Shown here: positions 42,696 through 53,934 of the stretch, in pieces | Position numbering within the stretch: the stretch's first letter is position 1 | How the letters are laid out: each line of letters opens with the position of its first letter | Source: Isoetes taiwanensis | Lineage: Eukaryota; Streptophyta; Lycopodiopsida; Isoetales; Isoetaceae | Assembly (NCBI GenBank): GCA_021234155.1 | Contig: JAJEKV010000193.1 | Coordinates: 62,001-126,000, forward strand | Direction: 5' to 3' | Length of the DNA stretch: 64,000 nucleotides | Position numbers and translations under genes: made by a program | The notes under the pieces: model-generated | What the model saw: only the letters and a program-made list of their open reading frames with translations | Told to the model about the DNA's origin: nothing | The model's database searches: none

Positions 42696-43386
42696 CCAGG
42701 GATAGGTTCAATATCAGATAATGCTTTTTATCGTAATAATATTTTTGTTTGATACTGAAGACAAATTTGACGTTTAATACGTCAAAAATACGTCCAAAAA
42801 AATTTCCGGCATCAAAAACATTTCGCGTAAGCGAAACCTTCAGTTTCGCTTACGCGCAAAAAAAAAAATAAAAAAAATAAAAAAAAAATTTTTTTTGGCG
42901 TTTTAAACCTTCAACCACGCCGAAAAAGTTTCGCGTAAGTGAATCAAGGTTTTCGCCACGAAAAAAAAAAAAATATTTTATTATTATTGCGGTGACCCTC
43001 GCCTGGCGTGCCACATTGAATTGTGCCATGCCGAGGGTGGGTATCATTGCTGACGGCAAAAAAAAAAAAAAAAATTTTTTTTTTTTTTTTTTTTTTTTTT
43101 AAACCTTCCCAGGTTTAAACTTCGCTGAACTTTTTCGCGTAGTTTAAATCAAGGTTTTCGCTTTTACGAAAAAATATAATTTTTTTTTTTTTTTTTTAAA
43201 CTTAAACTTTTTAAACTTCGTGAAAAAAGGCTTTAAAGTTTAAACTCAAGGTTTCGCTTACACGAAATTTTTTTTTCCGGCCGGTAGGTTAAAAATAAGA
43301 AAAATACGTATTTAACCTAAAAATACGTATTTTTGGACTTTATACGTCTGAAAAAATAATTTAATACGTATAGAACCTATCCCTGG
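42696..43386. mobile_element. 691-bp TIR element with 6-bp target duplication
   Basis: Perfect 14-base inverted termini CCAGGGATAGGTTC (42696-42709) and GAACCTATCCCTGG (43373-43386), flanked by TCTTGA on both sides (42690-42695, 43387-43392). The interior has a perfect 14-bp hairpin (CGCGTAAGCGAAAC, 42824-42856), repeated TTTCGCGTAAG motifs and long A and T runs. No coding capacity. A non-autonomous DNA transposon of unassigned superfamily. Confidence 0.8.
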
Positions 43387-43749
43387 TCTTGACAAATCAA
43401 AGTCTTACATGAACTAGAACTCAGCAAATCTTATAGCAGATGTATTTTTGGATTCATCAAATATTTAAAAACAAGATGGATAAAGTCCAGCAATAAAGAT
43501 AGACCAGAATAGCAACAATTTTAGAGAAAGTCGGGGAATTGAACCCGCAAAACCAAATTTTTCTTATGTTTATTATCCATTAAAGTACCAAGTATTTGAT
43601 GCACAATGTAAATGGAGATCTACACTCCTTGCATTTTACGTAACTCTTTTTCTATAACCAATCTTTATATCATTCAAAATGAAATAAAAGTCACATCGCA
43701 CATGTATTCAAGAACTCTATATATTCGTGTAAAGTCCATTCTTCTTCAG
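43387..43749. other. Spacer with tRNA-like B box
   Basis: At 43530-43548 the minus strand contains GGTTCAATTCCCCG, a B-box-like sequence. The rest is unassigned. Confidence 0.3.
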
Positions 43750-44870
43750 CACACAGCATCTTGTTTGGGCTGTTATCAAAACCAATGACTAAATCCATAA
43801 GGGATGAGTTATCTCCATGATCGTCTACTTATCTCCAAGCACTTACCCGTCTGCATATCAGGGTTGATCTGAGTTTTATAAAATTCTTTCTTCACTCTAC
43901 CATCTCTCCAACTGCATCGAAAAAAGCTTCCTGACACCCATTTTTTATGCCATCTTTATTTGTTAGCAAGTCCTTCATGTGTATTCCCCATTTTGCCATC
44001 CATAATTCCACTATGCAAACCAACCTTTAGCACGAGTCTCCTCTAAAGCCATCCTAGGTAAACTGTTACTCGGCATGGTGTATAGAATTTTATAGACATA
44101 TTTGAGTGTTCTACACAAAGCCTCTGCTTCAAATGTTAACATTCCAGGCTCGATTAGCATCATATTATATGGCGTTTGTACACGTTTGCATCTTGATCCC
44201 TAGCCATGTTCTGAGAAACCTTTTTTGTACTTTTTCTACCTTTTTCCATGTATCAGAAGCTAACCCTGGTCCCCAAATTTCACAACCGTATAGTATGAAT
44301 ATCTTACTAACGTACTGTACACATCTTTTTCATGCTGAAATTCCAAATTTCGACCTTTATACAATGGCGCTGCATTGCATATAAAACTTTAAGCCTTGCA
44401 TTAATTTTTTGGTCTACTGCCCGATTCCAATTGGGCTTTTACCTACCACCAAACTGAGATATTTGTAATGATCTGTAACCTCCAACAACTCATCCTTATA
44501 ATATAACTTAACATGATCGACTTTGGATGCTCCAAAGACTTTGGGAGGGAGGGAGGGAGGGAGGGAGGGGGAGAGAGAGGAAATCTTTATTTATTATATC
44601 TGTGAGACCATCAGGTCTGTAAAATGTTCATAACATACATTCAACATCATAGATTAGTTCATTTAATATGTCTCCAGATAAGAACATATTAGTGCTCTCC
44701 TCCCCATAATCAGACTCATTGGCTCCCACTAGTGACTTTAAACTCTGGATATTGGTATCTCTTCTCTGCATTACCTCTACAAGAAAGCGCCCAATTTTGA
44801 CTGGGAAAAGCTCAAAGAAACCTACCAAATTTGACATACGTATCTCATACATGAGTGTAAATTTTTATAG
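43750..44870 (-). pseudogene. LINE fragment, C-terminal to reverse transcriptase
   Basis: Minus-strand frames with stops read VDHVKLYYKDELLEVTDHYK followed by YLSLVVGKSP (equivalent of the DSYKYLG block after reverse transcriptase). LYGCEIWGPGLASDTWKK and VEKVQKRFLRTWLGIK (standard LINE C-terminal block) follow. The catalytic core is absent from this strand segment, and many stops mark it as old. A GGGA microsatellite at 44543-44570 interrupts the 3' part; the tail frame 44852-44628 resembles 39505-39263. Confidence 0.7.
44543..44578 (+). repeat. (GGGA)n tract
   Basis: At least six consecutive GGGA units followed by GAGAGAGAGG. Able to form a G-quadruplex on the plus strand. Confidence 0.8.
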
Positions 44871-46683
44871 GGTCTTTTTCCATGGGCACTTTGGTTTTTT
44901 TTTTGCAGTTGAAAAGTAAAGTACAATTCTTATCTATTTGAGAAAGTTAAAGTAACAGAAAACGCTAGCAAAAAAGGAGTATAGCTTGCACCACAAAGCT
45001 AACATATTAGCTTGTGATTGACGTCATCAACATTGGAAGTAAACTGTCTTATTAAACAAAATGGAGGTTTATCCCTAAGGTCCCATGAAGCAAAACTACT
45101 AGAGTGTTTTCTCTAAAGTATCTCTAGAAAGGATCGACTGAATCAGGGTCAAATGAGTTGCTGGATCTTTTCCTACTATCTTCACAATCACGTAGAACAT
45201 GTGTTTACAAGAAGTGTAATTGTTCTTCAATGCCTTGTTTTGAAAGTGAGGATAGGACCCCGAATGTAACGAACCTGGCAGGTTAGCAGACGATTGATGT
45301 AAGTAAATTAATATAATTTCGTATGATTAGGAGGGGCCATTAAACTGATACTGGAGTTGGAAAAATACATACATGGTATGTATCTGGTGTTTATACGGGA
45401 AATCTATAAATACTAAATTGTAGAGGAATTGGGGTTTTTGCTCTGAGGCAAACCTTCTGAGGAGGAGTTTCTGTGAAGGAGATTTGGAGTGTGAGCAGGA
45501 CAATTGCAAAGAAAGCGTAATCAGGTGGGTGATTTATAGCTTACACCAGGGATGTTAGGATGATTGAAATTGATTTAGGCCAAGAAATGCTTATGAAGCT
45601 ATTAAGAATATGAATTACCAGAAGATCAATTGTAAGTAATAAATGGTGGATTTAATTGTATTATATTTGATTGAGAATTGAAGGGTTCGATTTGGCCTGG
45701 TTCTTAAACTTCGGTTGGATGCTGGGGTTCACCAGGGAAGAATCTGATGTAAGAGGCTAGCCGGGGGTGAGCAAGAAGGGCTCAGAATTATCTAAAAGCG
45801 ACCAGACTGGAATAACAAAGAAACATAATATTGAAGCATGAGAAGATCTGGAATGATCTGAGGCAGGTCGGATTGGTCTGAGAACAGGCTGAGATTGGTC
45901 CAGAAGAACTAATAGAAAGTTTAAGGAGCAGATAAAGCCTGAGTTTACGGCCGAGCTGCCATAGCCGAATTTGTAGACGGCATTACCACAGCCTAAAAAC
46001 GACCTAGGGAGGTCGGAACTCGGGCCAGGAGGGCCGATTTGCAGACATTAGGCCTCTGGGAAGCTGGATTCAGAGGAAATCGAAGGCCCTAATGCCTTCG
46101 TTGGAGCTGTTGGGCCGCGATCTGTTAGGGTCGAAGATGATCCTGGAAAAGAATAAATAAAATAAAGGTTAAGGTTAGGCTAAGAAGTTAATAACCAAAC
46201 AATGTTAGATAAGGGTAATATAAAATAGCAATGCTAGATTCAACAAAGATACCATGGGGATGGCCATGGAGATTAGATCTGTTAGCCTGGAGTTCTGGAG
46301 GTCGGGCTAGCCACTGCTAAAGGATGGTAAACAATAAACTAATATCCGCACCTTAAACTATGTAATTACAAGGGGATTAGGATCGTGATTGACCATCAAA
46401 TTGTTATTAATAAGTTGGGTAAGGAAATGGAATGTTAATAAAATAGAGGGAAAATGTAGCTTATATTTAACTACCTTAATAATACACCGTAAAGGTTACG
46501 AACTTTCTCTATGGGAAGAAAGATGTTGGAAAGCATAAATTTGCCAAGGTATGGCATAAGGCTGGGAATGGAACTGGGAACACTTTATAGTCGCAAACTA
46601 GACGTAAATCTAGGGAAATCCATGATCACAGTTTGTTAGTACGAAACTAAGGGTAAAATTGGGAATGTTATATGGTCATGGTT
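44871..46683. other. Unassigned DNA upstream of the LINE
   Basis: No gene recognised. 45840-46030 has repeated short motifs (TCGGATTGGTCTGAG, AGGCTGAGATTGGTC), possibly 5' UTR or older element debris. Confidence 0.4.
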
Positions 46684-46744
46684 GTTCTACATATTTATAT
46701 TAAATTTCTAGCGGGCAACCCACTGTGCGACAGAATCTTGCTTA

Positions 46745-47509
46745 TTGGGCGCTTTGTTGGGCGCTTTGTTGGGAGAAGCTTTTCGTATGACCAGATCTAG
46801 CAAGGCGAAGCCTGCGGGCTCGCCAGGGAAAGGCTTCATCGAATACGAAGGGGACTCAGGTTATGTCATCACTCGGCTTCGAGAACTAAAAGATCAGGTG
46901 GCTAATCTTCAAAAGTCAGTTGATAGTCTGGTTTCACAAAACTCTGAACTGCAGAGGCAAAATGCAGACTTACAAGCACAGAACGCGGAATTGATAACAT
47001 TAGTTAAGCCAAGTCATGCAGACACTCAGTTCGACCAGACAAAACTGGCGGAATTGGTTGCTGAGACAACCAAAGAGCAATTAATTTTACACAAGGAGGT
47101 TACATCTGCAGAGAAATTAGAGCAGCAGGCTAGAGCACAGGATCTGAAAATCTCAGGCCTTGTTGAAGCAGAAGGTGAAGATACCAATGAGGTGGTTAAT
47201 CAATTTTTCAGAGACACCATGCATCTGCATGAACCACAGTTTGTACAGTGCAGACGTGTTGGAAAAATTGGAAATATGCATAAACCAATCTTAGTTAGGT
47301 TCACCAGTATTGAAGCAAAAGAGAGAGTTCTCTCCAACTGAGTAGCACTGAAAGGCCATAAAAAATGGCTGGATCCGAACCTGACTCCTCCACAGGCTGG
47401 GATAAGGAAAAGGAAATGGGTCAAAGTAAAGGAAGCCAGAGAATCAGGTTTGGTAGCTTATATGGATAGACAGGGTAAGGCAGTAGTAACCAGTAAGAGG
47501 AGAACATAG
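46745..47509 (+). pseudogene. LINE ORF1 (coiled-coil RNA-binding protein)
   Basis: A frame from about 46745 (possible ATG 46790) with a heptad-like coiled coil (LRELKDQVANLQKSVDSLVS, SELQRQNADLQAQNAELITL). It then has an RRM/L1-ORF1-like part (DLKISGLVEAEGEDTNEVVN, VQCRRVGK, KPILVRFTS). TGA at 47339-47341 interrupts it, but the same frame continues VALKGHKKWLDPNLTPPQAG to 47509, so a CGA-to-TGA change (5mC deamination) is the likely lesion. Such proteins coat LINE RNA for target-primed integration. Confidence 0.7.
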
Positions 47510-47521
47510 GGACACAGGACC

Positions 47522-50500
47522 TTGAAAGTCATGGCTTGGAATGCACATGGTATAAACCAAGCCAAAATGGATGCAACATATGATATATGGAGAGAGATGG
47601 ATATTATCCTTCTCACTGAAACGTGGGAACATCAGGCTAGATCCCTTCCAACTTTAAACGATTTCCAACTAGTAGAAAATGCTTGGAATGAAAAGGAAAA
47701 TCTGGTTGGCAGGGGTTATGGCGGTATAACAGCATACACCAAGAAACAAATATCCCAGCAAGTGCATCTTCATTCTGTGCACAAAGGGAAGCAACAAGTT
47801 TGGCTTAGAATAGAGCTAAATAAATGCATAGTGTTCATAGCAATCTGTTACTATGCGCCTCTACAGATGAAGATATATCAAAATGAAGGTTATGACAAGA
47901 CCAATCCATTCCATGACTTGGCAAAGGAAATATCTGCTCTACAGGATCTTGGTGAAGTTATAGTAGTTGGAGATTTCAATGCCAGGACTGGAAACTTGCA
48001 AACTATAACATATGAAAGGCCACATGATATTCAGCTTAGAGAGGCAAATGATACCTCATTCTTAAGAGAATCCGCAGACCGTGAGATAAATTGCATGGGC
48101 AACTTGCTTCTGGATTTTGGCACAACATGCAATCTAAAGTTTCTTAATGGCACAGCCGCATACTCGTTCTCTAATGGTTTTACTTGCTTTACGCATACTG
48201 GAGCTAGCGTTGTAGACTATGTGCTTACAAGCAGTTCCCATCTGATCCACGCTTTCAGAATTGGAGATAAAGCAACAGAGTCTAATCATTCGCCACTTTT
48301 CCTTGAGGTTGCAGGTGCAATTGTGAAAAGTGACATTGAAACATATCATGTTCCTCGGTTAAAGCTAAATTACGACATGCATGCTGAAAACCGAAAACAC
48401 GTAGAGGCATCTCTACAAGGGATTGAGTGGACAGGAAATCTCAAAGATGATGTTACTTGCTTTACAAACTGAATTTTAGGGGCAGCAACCAATATTTTTG
48501 GTTTGACAAGAGGTGGCAAAAAGCTAAGACAACATAAGAGCTGGTTCGATAAGGACTGTAAAACAGCGCGGAACATGATCCCTAAAGGGACGCTATTAAA
48601 GCCTAAATGGTACACTACTTTGCTCAAATGGAAAAAGCCCACGTTTAGGCGCCAAAGGAAGATTTCTTTGCATAAGAAGTTACAGGAATACTCTAAGCTT
48701 TTCTGGAACACCATTCAAAACAAGCTCTCGTTATTCCCGGTGGATCCACAAGAATTGTTTAAATATGTCAAAGCTATTTATGATATGCCTGCTGAACAGA
48801 TGGCCAGCATGCTTTCTAATAGAGATCTCTTCTCAGAGGAGGATGTGAAGCACACACTGCATGAAATGGCCAACGGCAAATCACAGGATCTGCAGGGTAG
48901 TAGTGTGGAGCTATTCAAATGGGGTGGCAGTATCACCATAGAGGTATTGACAACCCTCTTTAACAAGGCAGTCATAGAAGGCTTCCCCAAGCATTGGAAG
49001 GAGAATAGAGTTCATCCGATCCACAAAAGCGGGACAAGAAGTTGGTTAGCAACTACAGAACCATACTGATTGGCAATACTTTCACAAAAATTTTTGGCCA
49101 AGCTTCTTGAGCACAAGCTGAGCCTCTGGGCGGAAGAGCATGGGAAACGCTCCCTATTCCAAGCTGGCTTCAGGAAAGACCATTGCACGCTAGATCACGC
49201 TTTAGTGTTGCGGGCTTTATTTGAGAACGCTAAAAGACCAAGGCGCTCCTTGTACTCGGCTTTTATCGATTTCTCTAAAGCTTTTGATACAGTTCCGAGG
49301 AGGAACTTGGGACATAGAATGGAGCAATTAGATGTGCCTGTTGAGAATAGAGCAGCAGTTGCTCAACTCTACTCAAAAGTTATTGTAAAACTGTCCAACC
49401 AATTTGATGCAGAGGTCCTTAGTACTATAGGTGTGAGACAGGGTTGTCCCTTATCACCAACACTATTGGGGCTCTTTATAGATGAATTGGATGAATGGCT
49501 TAAGGAGGTTTGCAATCGCTCTTAAATAATTTAGAACTCTTTTGTAGGGAAAAAAGCATGCAGGTAAACCCGGCGAAATCCAAAGTTATGATAGTAGGAA
49601 CCATAGACCACCCTCCTTTCAGGTATATGTGTAACGATCTGGAGATAGTCAATACATATAAGTATCTTGGATTGGATTGGATACAGCAAAGTACCCTTGG
49701 AATGATGTATTCAAAAACAGATTTCAGGTGGTAAAAATGCGCTATATGCTATGCTTATCAGATGCTGGAAAGCCAACCTAGATAGTTGGTGTTTGAAGAA
49801 GCTTCTGTTTAAAACTCTTGTGCAGACTGTTGTCTTGTATGGGTCTCCCGTTTGGGGGCCTAGCCTATCATCCAGGCAATGGAAACAGGTTGAGGTGGTC
49901 CTGAAGATATTTCTTAATTAGAGAAGAATTGGGAGTGAAAAATCAAATACCCTTTGCCATCATGTTGGCTGGGGCGGGTATGCTCCCTCTAGAGGTAGAA
50001 GCACTCTATCAAACAATAAATTTTGCTAATAAAGTTCAACTGCAACCTGACCACTGACCCTCCAAACGGGCCTTTCTCCGCACGCAAACATCAGGCTGGC
50101 ATCATGATCTTATGGAGTGGGCAAACAGTTGGGATGTTACAGCAGAGAATTGGCCAGACACGGAGCTTGGCGCCCGAGATCTACTGCAGACTCTTGCGGT
50201 AGCACGCCTCTGGTCGGTAAAAGGTAGCAGGATGACAAAGTACATTGAGGACGTTAACCCGATGATGGTTTATGCAGATCAAGACTATTTGAAAGCCAAT
50301 ATGTCAAGGAATCTCAAGCAAACGATTGCGTACAGGACAAGCTCACATCATCTTGGTATAGAGATAGGCAGATGGGCAGGGATTCCCAAGGAGAGTCGGA
50401 TCTGTGTTTTCTGTGATCAACAAGCGCTAGAGGATGAGACACATGTACTTACGCAGTGTTCTGCATACTCGGATATTCGCGACAAATTTGGAATTGATGA

Positions 50501-50606
50501 GTTATGCCTTGATACTATCTTTAGCATGAGGCCACATGATCTTGGTTTGTATATCAAGGCAGTGGATTCTCATCATAATCTGCTTATGAAAATTAATCAA
50601 ATGTAA
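47522..50606 (+). pseudogene. LINE ORF2: APE endonuclease, reverse transcriptase, CCHC
   Basis: Endonuclease 47531-48350: MAWNAHGI, LLTETWEH, CYYAPLQ, VVVGDFNARTG, DYVLTSSSH and SNHSPLFLEV (the usual SDH is SNH). TGA at 48470-48472, then the frame continues into linker and reverse transcriptase: FRKDHCTLDHALVLRALFEN, FIDFSKAFDTVPRR, GVRQGCPLSPTLLGLFIDEL. The YADD catalytic box and about 30 residues around it are missing at about 49515. After it LELFCREKSMQVNPAKSKVM and YKYLGLDW follow directly. Two compensating shifts lie near 49040-49080. The C-terminus 50112-50606 has CVFCDQQALEDETHVLTQC, a zinc-binding Cys/His set. The enzyme would nick DNA and reverse-transcribe its RNA; without YADD it is dead. 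Confidence 0.85.
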
Positions 50607-51933
50607 ATATTTCTGCTCCATGACCTCAAGGTCCAATGTGGGCATGATCAATATATAATTTTTAAATTTTTTTTAATACCCATATGAATGTATGTGTGAT
50701 GCTAATGTGGCATGGCTATGGGCTTTGTGATGCATATGTAAAAGATAATGCATAGGATTTGCATATGAGCTATTTTAGCTTGGTATTACCATCATACATG
50801 ATAATATCTAGGAAATGTGGTTATGAGGATATTTAAAGCATGTGAAAATATTGCATAAGTGCATAATCTCCGGGGCCGGGGTCCATGTGCGATGGCATGG
50901 ACTTGCGGTTGTGTTTGTGTGTGACATCGGGCATTGTTATCCTGGCTGGATTTCTTGTCGCGCTACATGGCAAAAGTGGTCCTCCGCCTTTGGATGCAAA
51001 AGTGGATGGGTGTGTACACATGAGGCAAAACCCCGCCAGATTGGCTCAGTAGGCCCGATCGTAACCGGGTGGCATGTTAGAACCCGAGTAGGCATCAGAT
51101 GCGATGACATTGCTAATGCATGGGATATGAGGTGTTATTGTGGTATACGATGCATACTTATTTGGTTGGTTGGATGCAGTGGGACTATTGGTGGTAAGCT
51201 TGCATAAGGCTATGTTATAAGTGTTATGAATGCATAGTTCCTAAAATGCTCCAAACCCCCACTTAATCTTTAGGAACCCCTGTGCTGTCGTGTAGCTTGA
51301 GAGGCATGGAGCCGAAAGTGCGAAGGCCACAGAGACCCTGGGGTTAGAGGCCCCGATAGGATCGTAAAAGCCGGAGGCCGATTTCCTCCAGGCGGAGTTC
51401 CAAAGCATGAGGAGGTGCTCGATTTCCTTCGCGAGCTGGAGGATGAGGCTAGTGTATAGGCGCCAGAGATTGCACAGAGCTCTGAAGAAGGCCATCCTTC
51501 CGGGGTAGAGACTAGTGTGGGATCTACCCCCGGTTTTGTGGAACCTTCTTTAGAAGGCAACGAAGTCCACCTATATGCAGATGAAGGGATGACCTCCCAT
51601 TGGACTCGTGGAGATCGCAGCCATAGAAGCCTTAATGAGTGAACCTTCTAATGATAAAAAGCTCTTATATTGAAGATTTTTCTCATGTTGATTGTGGATT
51701 TGACGCTCTTAAGGTTTGCATGTTCACACGTACTACTACGGATTTGTCTTCAACACTTGTTGGATATTTAATGTGAATATAAAGATTGGATTCTTTACCG
51801 CGGTCATATGGAATGCAAGTTGCATCGATATTTAATTAGCCCAATCTCCCTTATCAAGTGCTAGTAGTAATATCACGAAAATCAACAGATCCCAAGCTAC
51901 CCTGAGAGGCCAACTTGGCAAGCCTCAATACAG

Positions 51934-51949
51934 CTTGGTATCGTGAGCA
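51934..51949 (+). promoter_or_regulatory. Primer-binding site (initiator tRNA-Met like)
   Basis: CTTGGTATCGTGAGC closely resembles the TGGTATCAGAGC primer site of plant retrotransposons. The only mismatch is at a CAG, consistent with the CAG/CTG error pattern elsewhere. Confidence 0.6.
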
Positions 51950-52039
51950 TAGTTGATCTTGAATGCTTTGAAATTAGATTGAGCATCTTGAGGGGATTGG
52001 CTAATGATATTTTGTATTATGCGCAGAGTAGAGGGAACC

Positions 52040-53129
52040 ATGGAAGTCGGTGATGCTAGTGGTGCAGGTGGAGTTGGAGCTGAGGGAGCTCTTGATGTTA
52101 CCAATATTTTGCAAGCAATCCAGCAGACTTTGCAACACACTGCATCCCAGCAAAAGAGTGAAGCAGAGAAGGCTATAGAGAAGGTATTGAAGGATACCAA
52201 GAGGGAAGTGTTCACTGGGGAGAACACAACCGGGGATGATGCAGATGCATGGCTCCGTGGAGTGGAGTTTTATTTTGATCTGATTAAGGCAGAGGAATCA
52301 AAAGAAAGGCGCCCTTGCACGTGCAATGTTAGGAGGATTTGCACGCCGCTTGGTGGGAGACGCCCGCCTAATAGATCCGGGGAAGACTCCCGCGCAAAGC
52401 AATTCGGTAAGGTCATTTTACACCGTCAGGGTATAAGGTGGAGATGATTGCAAACAAAGTTGGCACAAAGAGTCGAGTACAATAAGAAGTTCAAGAGATT
52501 GCAGCCTCATTGTCCTACAATGGACAAGGTTGTTGTGCTCTAGGTTTGTGCAAGGACAAGATCTTCGTGGAAATTAAGAGCACAATGTCCGAGTATCTTA
52601 TACGATCCGAGGAGGTTGTAAGAATTCATGGCTAATCGGAAGCGTGATCCGGCAGAAAGCAAAGATTAGATGCTCAACGTAAGCGGCAAGCTCAATCCTC
52701 ATGGCAAGGTGGAATTCCTCGAGGAGAGGGAGGTATAATAACAGGCTTAGGGCTGCTGCCCGCCTATGGATGTGCAGGCCAGCAATAGCCAAGGGCCATA
52801 AAATAGATCATCCCGGATGTCTGCAGAGGAAAGGGATATGTGCATCAGTGAGAGGCGATGCTTTAGGTGCCGAGAGCCTGGACATTGGGTGTGGGATTGC
52901 CCTAAAACCAGGACATATGGTGGGTACACTGCCTCCACAGGATCTGAAAATCAACGAGGAGGAAGGAAGAATCAGCGATCAAGGCAATCCGAAGATAATG
53001 CACCTAGACGGGGTCAAGGAAGGGGTGGCCCATGGCGTGGGGACCGAGGTGGCCGTGGTAGAGGCTACAGAAGGGAAGATAGCAGGTCAGGGGCAGCAAG
53101 AGATCAGGGAAGAGGAGAAGCATGGGCTG
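52040..53129 (+). pseudogene. Gypsy gag with CCHC zinc knuckle
   Basis: ATG 52040: MEVGDASGAGGVGAEGAL, then DDADAWLRGVEFYFDLIKAE, the conserved start of plant gypsy capsid. The frame breaks near 52300-52800, with CAG/CTG-like damage. It resumes before CFRCREPGHWVWDC (52859-52900), a CX2CX4HX4C nucleocapsid knuckle, followed by an Arg/Gly-rich tail (GRGGPWRGDRGGRGRGYRRE). It ends at RGEAWAATLNAR, where the sequence changes to duplication copy B. Gag packages the element RNA. Confidence 0.75.
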
Positions 53130-53934
53130 CTACTTTGAATGCACGAGAAAGTCCACTTACACCTTTCAAAGACTATCTTATAGACAATGAGAAATCATAA
53201 TATCATTATAGGGGACAAATTGATTAGAGCCAGTGCAAAAAAATAGAGAAATTTTCTCAATCCACTTGGTTTAATCCTGGACCTATAAATAGCCCATGCT
53301 TACTTATATTCAAATCTTGTATATAATATATTATTCTAACATGAAATTTGAGATATATATTGCCAACAAAGGTTCAAATTTACAAAAATTATAACCTATC
53401 ATAAAAGTTGATCTACATGTACTATGGTCCTATTTAGACTATGATACTTTGGAGCAGCCACACATTGACTAACTTTATAATAGTGAAAAATAAGTAGATT
53501 TCTTCATTTTTTCTTCTAATAAGACCACACTAAGGACCTCAATATCCCTTTTTATCATATATTGTGCCATTTAAAAGACCTATGGGAGAAATGTAGTGCA
53601 ATGGTCCCCCGGGACAACAATTCAATCTTCATTTTGAAGTACGTGTCCATGCACATCACCCTTGTGCATCCTCACTATTATTAATATATATACAAATGTG
53701 TGCTTACGTGCTTAGGTGCTGGAACAACAAATCACTTGCAAAGAATTACATCAATTTGGTTAACTGTCAAAGAATTACAATGTTATTGTGAGACTGGCCA
53801 TAATTTTTTCATGGGTCTCCTGTGAAATTTTGTACATGTCTGTGCCTTCTATTTTGTCCATATCAATTTTAGGATATCTTACCACATGGCTGTGCACGGA
53901 GGCTTCGGGTTGTTTAGTGAGCAACATGTACTTG

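Larger units (their letters stand above)
46684..50680 (+). mobile_element. Nearly full-length non-LTR retrotransposon (inactive)
   Basis: An ORF1-like gene followed by an APE-type endonuclease/reverse transcriptase gene in one orientation, ending in an AT-rich tail after TGACCTCAAGGTCC. The boundaries are approximate because no target duplication was found. A 12-base GGGCGCTTTGTT direct repeat lies just before ORF1 (46747-46770). Confidence 0.75.
50690..53129 (+). mobile_element. Ty3/gypsy retrotransposon, 5' part
   Basis: A presumed 5' LTR (roughly 50690-51930; start not defined), a primer-binding site, and gag. The element stops at 53129, where duplication copy B begins, so protease, reverse transcriptase, integrase and 3' LTR are missing. 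Confidence 0.65.

Noticed and set aside
50833-51560. Short frames in the presumed LTR
   Set aside because: They lie upstream of the primer-binding site in non-coding LTR-like DNA and show no domain.
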